Shown piece by piece: positions 32,965 through 43,609 of a stretch of 61,843 nucleotides of DNA (its first letter is position 1; every line of letters begins with the position of its first letter). The notes under the pieces were generated by a model that saw only the letters and a list, made by a program, of their open reading frames with translations, had not been told where the DNA came from and searched no databases. The DNA is from Phoronis australis. Lineage: Eukaryota > Phoronida > Phoronidae. Where the stretch lies: NCBI GenBank assembly GCA_002633005.1, contig NMRA01000063.1, positions 479,081 to 540,923 of the forward strand. The letters run 5' to 3'. A program made the translations under genes and the position numbers.

Positions 32965-35670
32965 TTTTATGCGCCCACATATATGTGGTTGCATATTGTT
33001 GTCACTGTGTCCGGTTGTTAGGTTGTTTGGGTATCCGCTCAATATCTCAAAAACCCCTGGTCAGATATTGATGAAGTTTGGCACAAGGGTGTTTGGCATC
33101 ACTAGAGGGGCTCTTGCCATTTTTCAGGTGTATTCGACTACTGCAGCACCTTAAGTGGCCATTTTGTTCATGACGAGGGGCTTCTCAAGTGTTATTTTGG
33201 GGAGAAGAGCATTTCTGAATGATGTCTAAAGAACTGATTGGCAGATTTCAATGAAACTTAAAGACTCACAGAGGTATATGATAAGATTATGATGGCACCA
33301 TTTGATTTTTGGCTAGATTTGACAACTGCAGTTACCATTTCATGCGAGAGTCTTTCCAGATGATATATGGAGAATGGAATAAAGGATTTCAATGAAAGTT
33401 GACCCAGAGGTTCATGATGACAATGCAGCAGCACCGTCCGGCGTCCGCTGCTGTATCTCCAAAACCGATTGACGTATGTTCATGAAATTTTGCACATCTG
33501 TTCCTTTCATGGATGGGACAGTGGGAGCGAACTTTCGGACGGATCCGACTACCGTTGTGCCCTCTAGTGTCAATTTTAATTTTTTACGTTTACCTCTGTA
33601 TCTTCAAACATATTTTCACATAATTTGGTGTATAGGCATCTATTAGTGAGGCGATGCTATCATCTTGTTTTCGGATGTATTCGACATAGTGTGCGCTACC
33701 TAGTGGCCATTTTTGTTTTCGAGTCTGTTTTTAGCGTCGACCCCTCTATCAACCAAACCGCTCTAAGCATGATTGTGAAAATTGGCATGTATGTTCTTAC
33801 TATGAAGAGGAAGGGTTGACAATTATTTTCCGATGACTTTGACTACTGTGGCGCCTCCTAGTGGCAGTTTTGTTATTTTCCGCCTATGGCTATATCTTCT
33901 AAATCGTTTGCAGGATCTTTACTAAATTTAGTAAGTGCGTTTATATGATGATGACAACTGACGACGTTGACTTTCGGACAGATCTGACTACTTGTGTGCC
34001 ACCTAGTGGCAATTTTGTTTTTTTACGTTTACCTCTGTATCTTCAAAGGTCCTCAACGAATTTTCATAAAATTTGGTGTACAGGCTTCTGTTAGTGAGTT
34101 GACACTTTCTTTCCGTTTTCAGATGGATGTGACCTAGTTTGCACCACCTAGTGGCCATATTTATTGTTTTGAGTCTGTTTTTGGCGTCCACCCCTCTATC
34201 AACCAAACTGCTTTCAGGATAATTGTGAAAATTGGCATTTATGTTTCTACTATGAAGTGGACGGGTGACGACGATTCCTGATGACTTTGACTATTGTGGC
34301 GCCTCCTAGTGGCAGTTTCATTTTTTGCGCCCATGGCTGTAATCTGTTCCTCCTGAACCGTTTGCAGGATCTTTACTAAATTTAAGAAGTGTGTTTATAT
34401 GATGTTGACAATGGGTGACCACGATTTTCGGATGGATCTTACTACTGGTGTGCCCCTGGTGGCAATTTTACTTTTATGTTTACCTCTGTGTCCTCAACGG
34501 ATTTGCAAAAAATTTTGAATACGGGCATCTGTTGGTGAGATGACGCTACCCCCCCCCCCGTTTTCAGATGGAATCGAGGTATTTTGCGCCTCCTTCTGGC
34601 CATTGCTGTTTTTTGGCATCTACCCATCAACCAAAGGATGGTTTTGAAAATTGACGTATATGTTCTCTTAGTGGTAGTTTTGTTTTTTTTTGTTTTGCAC
34701 CCATTGCCGTATCTCCTAAACCTACTGCAGGATCTGTATTAAATTTAATTTACCGGTAATAAGTGTAACAACAGACAATGATGACTTTCAGGTGGATCCA
34801 ATGAACAGTGTGCTCCGTGGTGGCAATTTCATTTTATTCTGTTTTTCTTTGTTTCTCTGACGTGCCGTGACGTATTTCTATGAAATTTGGTGTATAGCTT
34901 TCTATTAAAGAAGCATTGTCATGTTCCTGTTTTCGGATGGATTGTGCGTTTTTGTGCCATCTAGTGGCCATTTTTATGACACAAATAAACAACCCGAAAA
35001 GCACACCATTTGCGATGCATTCGTGGGCGCATTTCAATGCTCCGCGTTGATCTTGTATTGAAACTTAACACACATTAGCACTAAGGTATGTGATGCCAAT
35101 GTGCCATCACTGTTAAATTTGTGCGTGGATTTGACTACTGCTGCACCTCCTCCTGGTAATTTTGCTCTTAATGGGTTTTCATGTGTTGTTTGGGAAGGAT
35201 CAGTTCTGGATGTTGTCTAAAGAAACCACTGACTGTTGACAGCAAAACGTGGCTGAGACGTATGTGATGTCACTGCGCTTTAGCCTTCTATTTTAGGGTG
35301 AATTTGTTCTCTGCAGCATTGTGACAAGAGCTTTTCAAGTGTTGTTTGGGAGAAGAGTGTTTATGGATAGTATTTAGAAAACCTATTGATGGATTTCAAT
35401 GAAACTTTACATAGTAAAAAATGATGACTATGTGCCGGCACGGCCCAACACCATTCTGTTTTTGAGTTTTCAAGTGTTGTTTTGGGGAAGAGTGTTTCCG
35501 GATTATATGTGGAGAGCTGATTGACAGAATTCAGTAAAACCTGACAGTGCGCCAGCACCATTTGGTTTTCAGACTGATTCGACTACTGCATCACCTCTTA
35601 GTAACCCTTAGAAATGTATTGTATGTGATACATCGTGTGTGCATGTCAGTGCCCCAACTTTGCTCTTGTT
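32965..35670 (+). repeat. CTCF-box repeat elements, copy 4
   Basis: Leader ATGCGCCCACATATATGTGG at 32968 follows a T-run soon after exon 5. Boxes occur near 33700, 33857, 34002, 34148, 34305 and 34965. The first 3' end (GCATTCGTGGGCGCATTTCA, then ATCTTGT) is at about 35055, and a more decayed segment continues to GCTCTTGTTT at about 35670. The part at 33170-33420 and 35060-35600 is a diverged monomer type (GTTTGGGAGAAGAGTGTTT) with no clear box. Confidence 0.85.
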
Positions 35671-35679
35671 TGATTTTTT

Positions 35680-36024
35680 AATGAATTCTGTGTGCCTGTT
35701 TCATAAAATTACTGTTGCTGGTGACTACATTTCTGTGGGTGGAGTACTAAAAGGCAAAAATGTGATTGTGCTCCATCTGTAAATCAACCACTGGCTTGAA
35801 TGAAAATGGAGTTTTAGTGTTGAGAATTATTTTCACTGATCAGGTTTCCGGCTGTTATATTTTACAGAACAAGATTACTGAATGGCTGCCACATGATTTT
35901 CTAGCATCCAAGTGTAATAAAAACACTTCTGGCATAAAATGTTGTCTCGCATTTTCTCCCTTTAACATGCAGACTTGTTAGACAATCTCTATTCAGGAAT
36001 TATGTTAAATTTTGATGTGTTCAG
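35680..36024. other. End of intron 5, nothing recognised
   Basis: No structure found before the exon 6 acceptor. Confidence 0.5.
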
Positions 36025-36131
36025 GTCCTAGTTCTCGTCTGGTACACCGTGATGGTTTGTTTAGCCATGAGAACAGAGTGACTGCACAGGTTACTGCACA
36101 GGTGACTGATGTGAGCAGTGTCATAACACAG
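36025..36131 (+). CDS. ZGRF1: ZGRF1-like exon 6 (residues 713-748)
   Basis: Acceptor GATGTGTTCAG, donor GTGAGT, 107 nt. It completes the split serine codon A|GT and ends phase 0. Encodes SPSSRLVHRDGLFSHENR and a short VTAQVTAQVTD repeat. Low-complexity linker. Confidence 0.8.
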
Positions 36132-36608
36132 GTGAGTAAGGTTTCTAGTGGTGCTTATGGACATCATTGGTTTGTACAGTATGGTTCATTGGTGGTCAAA
36201 TCATTTCTTTTCTCACTATCATTTCTTTTCTCACTATCATTGTCTTGCATATGGATTACTACTTCTTATCATTTGGTCAAAATTTTGTGGAAATGCATCA
36301 CTGCGTTTCGGCCACGTTCTATAATTCATTGGTCAAAAAGTACTGGGAAGTTTCCATTTCCATTTTTTATTAAGTTTATTTATTCAGACATGCAATTTTA
36401 ACAGTCAAATACAATTAGTAATTTTGTATTGATCTTGCCCAACAAATTCCAAAACCTGGAAGTGGCAGAATCTTTGGCCACAATGCCACCTTCAGCTTTC
36501 AGGAACAGTGGGAATTTCTCATAAGTCGTGAGTCACCCTCTCAAACAAGGAGGGCTGTCCACTGTACTCTTTGTATTCTACTGAACATGTGCCTCATTTA
36601 AACACCAG

Positions 36609-36734
36609 GTTCAGAGGTCTCTGTCCAGCTACCAACTGAAGGGGTCACTCTCTAGCCAAGTGGCTAAGCGAGGTAGTCCACTGCCTAACAGCACACAGGC
36701 TGTGAAAAAATTATCACAGACTACTACAAGGAAG
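36609..36734 (+). CDS. ZGRF1: ZGRF1-like exon 7 (residues 749-790)
   Basis: Acceptor TAAACACCAG, donor GTGAAT, 126 nt, phase 0 both ends. Encodes a basic, serine-rich linker starting VQRSLSSYQLKGSLSSQVAK and ending SQTTTRK. Its position between phase-matched exons and its uninterrupted frame are the main evidence. Confidence 0.75.
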
Positions 36735-37587
36735 GTGAATAATTGTGTGATATTTTTCTTAACTAGTAAAGTAATTGATTTGTTCTCTATTGAATTGAAA
36801 GAGTTGTGTTAAGAGACCTGTTGGTGTGGTGACCTTCAACAATATTTCATCACTACTTCCTAACTATAGCCACAGTGCCATAGATTGATATCCTAAAAAA
36901 TATACTCTTGTTTTCTTTGCTTGTACAGTATGTGGGGAGCAGAGGGTACAGCTTTTCCAGACACTCGAACCATACCCCAATGTTTACAAAAATATTCATA
37001 TATTACTCAAATGTATAACAAAATCATTTTTTTCTAGATGGATGTAAAGAACTCGACCCAAGTGAAAATAAGGTTTTACTCAAAATAGTATCAAAATTTC
37101 TTTTTAATATTAAATCTCTTTGTGTGAGTCGATAAAATTGTATATATGTAAAATAACTTATTGTGTATGGAAATAATTTATTTACATTCGTAATCATATG
37201 TCATTGTAATCTTGACATCAGTTTTTTTAATTTATATATTTTTGTATATTAATTGTACATAGATTTCTTTGTATGTATTTAACCCAGATACATGCCTCTT
37301 TGCGCTTTTTGGGTATGTATATTTATGGTATTGAATATTTCATAATAAACTTTTAAAAAAATAAATCCTGAAAAATCTGCTGAAGTTGAATTACCTATTC
37401 CTACGACAAAATTTTATGTTATGTGTATGCCTTAAGGTTATGAGAATGAATGGTTGAAAGTCTTACAGACCAAAAGTGACTTTGGTAATGACAGCTTGTC
37501 AGATAAGATACTTTCCACAATGTCATCGTCCGTATGTAGGTGGTAGGCTGTGCTGACAGTCTTACATGTGCTTTTGATCCCTTTCAG

Positions 37588-37726
37588 TCTGCTGGATTGT
37601 GCGACCTTCAGTTTCCGCCTAAAGTGAAAATCGTGAACCAACAGACTCCTGTACGCCTGATGACCATTCCAACACAATTTAGCAGTTTTCAGGATTACAA
37701 ACACTGCCTTTCATCTGTTGTTGTTG
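37588..37726 (+). CDS. ZGRF1: ZGRF1-like exon 8 (residues 791-837)
   Basis: Acceptor GATCCCTTTCAG, donor GTGAGT, 139 nt, phase 0 to 1. Encodes SAGLCDLQFPPKVKIVNQQT and then the block IPTQFSSFQDYKHCLSS, matching the family's pre-zinc-finger segment (I-P-x-x-F-x-S-x-x-x-YK). The last base joins exon 9 as a GAG codon. Confidence 0.88.
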
Positions 37727-37972
37727 GTGAGTTTAGTGATCTGTGAAGTTTTCCGCTCTCTACTATTTATGTTTGTACTAACAACACTAATTTTTTTTAA
37801 AGTCATGTCTAAATTTGTTAGAATGTAATCCTCTAGAGAATACAGGTCATTGCAAAGTTTGAGCGTTTCAGTTACTGGTGCTCAAGCAGCATAGTTAGTA
37901 TGGATTTTTGGCATTTTATGGGAACTAAGCTGACCTTCCTTCTGTTATTAGTATAAATATTGCTAATCCAAC

Positions 37973-38290
37973 TAAGGCAGGGTCCTCACTCAACAGAGGC
38001 AGGGCCCTCACTCAACAGAGGCAGGGCCCTCACTCAACAGAGGCAGGGCCCTCGCTCAACAGAGGCAGGGCCCTCACTCAACAGAGGCAGGGCCCTCACT
38101 CAACAGAGGCAGGGCCCTCACTCAACAGAGGCAGGGCCCTCACTCAACAGAGGCAGGGCCCTCGCTCAACAGAGGCAGGGCCCTCGCTCAACAGAGGCAG
38201 GGCCCTCACTCAACAGAGGCAGGGCCCTCACTCAACAGAGGCAGGGCCCTCACTCAACAGAGGCAGGGCCCTCACTCAACAGAGGCGAAA
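37973..38290. repeat. 22-bp minisatellite in intron 8, about 14 copies
   Basis: Units of AGGCAGGGCCCTCACTCAAC repeat every 22 bp with almost no divergence. The plus-strand open frame across it is an artefact. Confidence 0.98.
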
Positions 38291-38927
38291 GGTGCCTTTG
38301 GGGCTTCATGGTCAGCATACCCTTCGGGTCCTTCACCGAGTCTACATAATTAAGCTTTAATTTATATTAACTGTATTTTTTGTCGTAACTTAAATAAAGT
38401 GTATTACTACTACTACTACCTTCAATCTAAAAGGAGAATTTTCATGGCATTTTTTTACTAAGAGGGGACTTTTTGCGCCATCTTTTATTTAGAGGTTATT
38501 TTTTTAGATGTTTATTTACTGCATTGCTTTTTACTAATTTATGCTTTCACAAATAAGCAAGCATCAACTTTCAGTTAAACAATAAAAAACATACGATGTA
38601 TTACCATTGTCACCCTGCTTGGGTTATGAAGGCAACACCAAGACAATGGTTCATTTTTGCACAAGTACAGAACAATGGAGTCATTAGAAAACACCCATCG
38701 GGGGAAACAAATTTCAAAACTAGATATGCCAGCACTACTAACACCTAAAAGTGAGTGAAGCAATGTTTGTAAGGATGAGGTCCTCATCTTGTACCACAGA
38801 GCACACTCAACACTGGCACAATAAGAGTTTTGGCTAAACAATGTTTTTCCTCACAACAGTGGATGGTGCCACACATCCTCAAATTTAACCATTCAGTCCT
38901 TTCACCTCTGTGAATAGGCAAAAAGAG

Positions 38928-39505
38928 CAGTGCTTAACTGTTCTTAGCTATTGTTATGCATTGTTTAACTGTTCTCGGCTATTGTAATTCAGTGCTTAAC
39001 TGTTCTCGGCTATTGTAATGCAGTGCTTAACTGTTCTTAGCTATTGTAATGCAGTGCTTAACTGTTCTCTATTGTAATGCAGTGCTTAACTGTTCTTGGC
39101 TAGTGTAATGCAGTGCTTAACTTTTCTCGGCTATTGTAATGCAGTGCTAAACTGTTCTCGGGTATTGTAATGCAGTGCTTAACTGTTCTCGGCTATTGTA
39201 ATGCAGTGCTTAACTGTTCTCGGCTATTGTAATGCAGTGCTTAACTGTTCTCGGCTATTGCAATGCAGTGCTTAACTGTTTTCGGCTATTGTAATGTAGT
39301 GCTTAACTGTTCTCGGCTATTGTAATGCAGTGCTTAACTGTTATTAGCTATTGTAATGCAGTGCTTAACTGTTCTGAGCTATTGTAATGCAGTGCTTAAC
39401 TGTTCTTAGCTATTGTAATGTAGTGCTTAACTGTTCTGAGCTATTGTAATGCAGTGCTTAACTGTTCTTAGCTATTGTAATGCAGTGCTTAACTGTTCTT
39501 AGCTA
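38928..39505. repeat. 31-bp minisatellite, about 18 copies
   Basis: Units of GTGCTTAACTGTTCTCGGCT plus ATTGTAATGCA repeat every 31 bp. Confidence 0.97.
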
Positions 39506-39556
39506 TAAAAGTGTAATTCACCACAGTGAATAATCGTGATGAGATAACTCCTCAAA

Positions 39557-39765
39557 TTTGGTTTGTGTGAGACTGCTTCTGAGAGGAGTGCACCGAAAGT
39601 TTATAATGTGGTTTGTATGAGACTGCTTCTGAAAGGAGTGCACTGCAAGTTTATAATGTGGTTTGTGTGAGACTGCTTCTGAGAGGAGTGCACGGCAAGT
39701 TTATAATGTGGTTTGTGTGAGACTGCTTCTGAGAGGAGTGCACGACAAGTTTATCAAAGAAAAGA
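39557..39765. repeat. 50-bp tandem repeat, 4 copies
   Basis: Units starting GTTTGTGTGAGACTGCTTCT begin at 39561, 39611, 39661 and 39711. Confidence 0.95.
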
Positions 39766-40039
39766 CACTTTCCTGTGTTTCAATGCCCCGTCACATGGCT
39801 TTTCACAATTCTCCTCTTTTAGAACTTGTTTGTGTGCCATTTTGAGCCGCAGGCACACGGAAGTATTCTTTAAGTTTATGTGTTTTTGATACGCGAGAGT
39901 GAAGTAACACAAAACTGGTTCTAACACTTCTGTATGTGGCACTTGCTTTATAAGTAAACCGGTTTGTGATGTTTCCGGTGTCTGATGGCCTCGTGATTAA
40001 AGTCAGTGACTTTGAATACCGTACTTTGAGTTTGTCTGA

Positions 40040-40820
40040 GGCCATGTTTATTCAGGGGGGAATTTTTGACCTGATGAGGGGAATTTTGCGTGATTTTTTA
40101 AAATATTTTTGAGAGACGAATGGTGCCGATATTCAGCCCCAACTTCATGCAATCATAGACTGTAGATAGGGGCTGCCAATTGTCGTCAGAGCGCATTGAG
40201 CAAGATGCGAACCTGGGACATAAGCAATGGTGATGAGAGGATGCTGTGGATGGAAAGAACAAAATTTCCGGTTTTACGAATGTTGCAGCTGATGGCTGTC
40301 CCGCGTTTGAAGATCTGCTTAGAACTGTAATTTTTTGAAGTTTTTTGAGATTTGTAAATTTAAGTAAAATGTGTATATTGTTCTCTCCCATGTCATTTAA
40401 AAACATTCACAAGACCAAGATAATTCAGTTATGTTATTAGTTATACTGTCTTAACATGTATTTATGGTGGGATTGAGGGCCCTGAAAATGCACAAGCAAC
40501 ACCCAATAAGATTGGAGTATGGCAACCAAAGTTTGACCTGAATTGACCGCCAGAGAAAACAAAATACTTTCGAACCAAGTTGTTCTTTGTCTTAAATCGT
40601 CAAGTTTGCAACAAACGTCACGGGCAAAGAGCGCAAATTCTGTCAACACTATTTCCAGAAATGAATCGGGCAAAAGTCTGGACGTAAAATCAATCGGGCA
40701 TTCTAACAAAATTTCTGGTGAGTTAAAAGTAATTCGAATCTCTAAGGGAATGTTTTAATCACTTGAGTGAAATTTTTGGGCCTCATAAGGGGAGTTTCAC
40801 ATGATTTTGAACAGATGCCA
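40040..40820. repeat. Dispersed repeat related to 53350-53640
   Basis: The GGGGAATTTT...GATGAGGGGAATTTTGC-type segment and GCCGATATTC near 40050-40135, and a variant near 40780, recur at 53350-53620. The class is unknown. Short open frames inside are not recognised. Confidence 0.55.
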
Positions 40821-40989
40821 ATCAAAGCAGTATATTGTCAAAAAAAGTATTTGCTTGTTTTATAGAAAAAGCAAAGTAAACAACTGTGACACAAGCATCT
40901 TCATACATGATGGTTAGCCCATGGAAGTCAATGCAAAGTAAACAACTGACACAAGCATCTTCATACATTTTGGACGCTAATTTTTAATG

Positions 40990-41880
40990 AATTCTCTTGG
41001 TTTATTTTTTGTGGTACTTTTGAGATAATACCCTGTTTTTGCGTTGTAGATAAATCTCCTTTATTGATACCTTCGTCAAAAGATCGGAACAAACAGTATT
41101 TAAGTTCTGGCCAAAATTTTTTTCAAAATTCTACTGTGAAGCCATCAGGGCCAGGACTTTTGTTGTTTTTTAAATATTTCAGAGTTACATGAATTTCCTC
41201 CAAAGTGATAAAGTTTTCAAGTTCGACTCGGTTAGACTGGTTCAATTTAGGCATTAGGCACGATGCCAAAAGTTCATTTAAATTAACATCAACAAGGTCG
41301 CCGTCTTTACTGGAGTATAAATTTTTTTAAAAGATACGAGAGGATAGCGGATTATTCCTTGGTAACAGAGTTATTGGAGCTTTGTAGCTTAGTTACATTC
41401 TTATTCACAAAATTTCGTTTTTCTAATGTACAAAAATATTTTGTTGGTTTTTCACCATTTTCAACCCAGTTGGCTCTTGATCTGGCCATTAACTCCATGA
41501 ATGTATTCTCTGCGATAATCCTCATATTCTGACTTCTTATTTTCCAATAGAACAGCAATTTTAAGATCATTACTCTCATTGAACCTATCTTGTAAGGACA
41601 TTAACTGTTCTTCCAGGTCTTTTCCTTTTCTATTTTTTTCTTTTTTTAGAGATACAATATGGAATCGTTACCGTTTGAATATTTAACAATAACATCTCCA
41701 AAAACAATTGATCAGATCTATAAAACTGAAGATTATCAGAGTCAATTTCTTGTATTTTTGTTCAAATCGTATACTGGAAGAGCATATTGTTTTTTCGTAC
41801 CAAAATCTCATTCTTGACAAGATTAATATATTCTTTGTCTTTTAGCAGTGAGTTATTAAATTTCCAAAACCTTGGTCCTT
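40990..41880 (-). pseudogene. LINE fragment, connector and start of reverse transcriptase
   Basis: Read on the minus strand, this continues the LINE at 43610-45680 after the inserted repeat element: FWKFNNSLLKDKEYINLVKN near 41870, SRANWVENGEKPTKYF near 41490-41440, NNKSPGPDGFT near 41165-41130, and STTQKQGIISK near 41050. It then ends, so the catalytic palm and 3' end are absent. The same motifs occur in the plus-strand copy at 336-4012. Stops and frameshifts show it is dead. Confidence 0.85.
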
Positions 41881-43609
41881 TTTATGCGCCCACATATTTA
41901 TATGTGGACGCATTATGCCGTCATCTCCGTCCGTCCGTCCGGGCGGCGTCCGGCGTCCGCTGCTCTATCTCCAAAACCCTTTGACATACGTTCATGAAAT
42001 TTGGCACATATGTTCCATTCATGAATGGGACGGCACATGCGAAATTGTGGACGAATCCGACTACCGGTGTGCCCCCTAGTGGCAATTTTAGTTTTTTATG
42101 CTTACCTTTGTATCTTCAAAAGTCCTGAACGGATTTTCGCGAAATTTGGTATGTAGGCACCTATTAGTGAGATCACGCCATCCTCCCGTTTTCAGATGGA
42201 TTCGACATAGTTTGCGCCACCTAGTGGCCATTTTTAGTGTTTTCGAGTCTGTTTTTGTGCGTCCACCCCTCTATCAACCAAACCGCTCAAAGGATGATTG
42301 TGAAAATTGGCATGTGTATGCTTACCATGTAGAGGATGGTTGACGATGATTTTCCGACAATTTTGACGACTGTGGCGCCTCCTAGTGGCAGTTTTGTTTT
42401 TTTTGCGCCTATGGCTGTATCTCCTAAACCGTACGCAGGATCTTTACGAAATTGTGTAAGTATATTTATATGATGTTAACAACGGAAGATGACGACTTTT
42501 GGACGGATCCGACTACCGGTGTGCCCCCTAGTGGCAATTTTAGTTTTTTACGCTTACCTTTGTATTTTCAAAAGTCCTGAACGGATTTTCATGAAATTTG
42601 GTATGTAGGCACCTATTAGTGAGATGACGCTATCCTCCTGTTTTCAGATGGATTCGACATAGTTTGCGCCACCTAGTGGCCATTTTTAGTGTTTTCGAGT
42701 CTGTATTTTTGCGTCCACCCCTCTATCAACCAAACCGCTCAAAGGATGATTGTGAAAATTGGCATGTATATGCTTACTATGTAGAGGACGGTTGACGATG
42801 ATTTTCCGACGATTTCGACTACTGTGGCGCCTCCTAGTGGCAGTTTTGTTTTTTTGCGCCTATGGCTGTATCTCCTAAACCGTTCGCAGGATCTTTACAA
42901 AATTGTGTAAGTATATTTATATGATGTTAACAACGGAAGATGACGACTTTTGGACGGATCCGACTACCGGTGTGCCCCCTAGTGGCAATTTTAATTTTTT
43001 TACGCTTACCTTTGTATCTTCACAAGTCCTTATTGGATTTTCATGAAATTTGGTATGTAGGCACCTATTAGTGCGATGATGCTATCCTCTCGTTTTCGGA
43101 TGGATTCGACCTAGTTTGCGACACGCAGTAGCCATTTTTACTGTTTTTTAGTCTGGTTTTTGGCGTCCACCCCTCTATCAACCAAACCGCTCTAGGTATG
43201 ATTGTGAAAATGGGCATGTATGTTCTTACTGTGAAGAGGACGGTTGACGCTGAATTTCCCATGACTTTGATTACTGTGGCGCCTCCTATTGGCAGTTTTT
43301 TTTTGCGACCATGGCTGTATCTCCCAAACCGTTTGCAGGATCTTTACTAATTTATGGTGGTAAATTTGTTTTTAATTCTATGTTTTTGTGGTGCTTTAAG
43401 CAACTGATGTATAGGATGTACTTGTATTATGGAGATCACTCACATTTTGCCCCTAGCCTATTGAGGAGACAATGACCATGCCAAAGTACAACGTACTACA
43501 TATATGCCCTCAACTGGCCACTTTATGGTACCAATAAACAACCCTAGAAGTATACCGTATACGGTGCAATTGTGGGCGCATTTCAACGCTCTGCGTTGCT
43601 CTTGTTTGA
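41881..43609 (+). mobile_element. CTCF-box repeat element inserted in a LINE (best-bounded copy)
   Basis: LINE coding sequence is interrupted between LTIQLITFK (minus strand, ending about 43610) and GPRFWKFNN (starting about 41880). The insert therefore defines the element: leader ATGCGCCCACATA with its near-perfect hairpin partner TATGTGGACGCAT, CCGTCCGTCCG, then monomers with boxes at 42076, 42221, 42382, 42528, 42673, 42834 and 42979 (spacing 145/161/146, higher-order period about 452 bp). Two decayed boxes follow, then a 3' module with TGGGCGCATTTCAACG, a small CAACGCTCTGCGTTG hairpin and CTCTTGTT. No coding sequence. The 3' GTGGGCGCAT mirrors the 5' ATGCGCCCAC. Confidence 0.88.

Noticed and set aside
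37960-38349. 129-codon plus-strand frame with repeated RALTQQRQGP
   Set aside because: It lies wholly in a 22-bp minisatellite within an intron and has no splice or start context.
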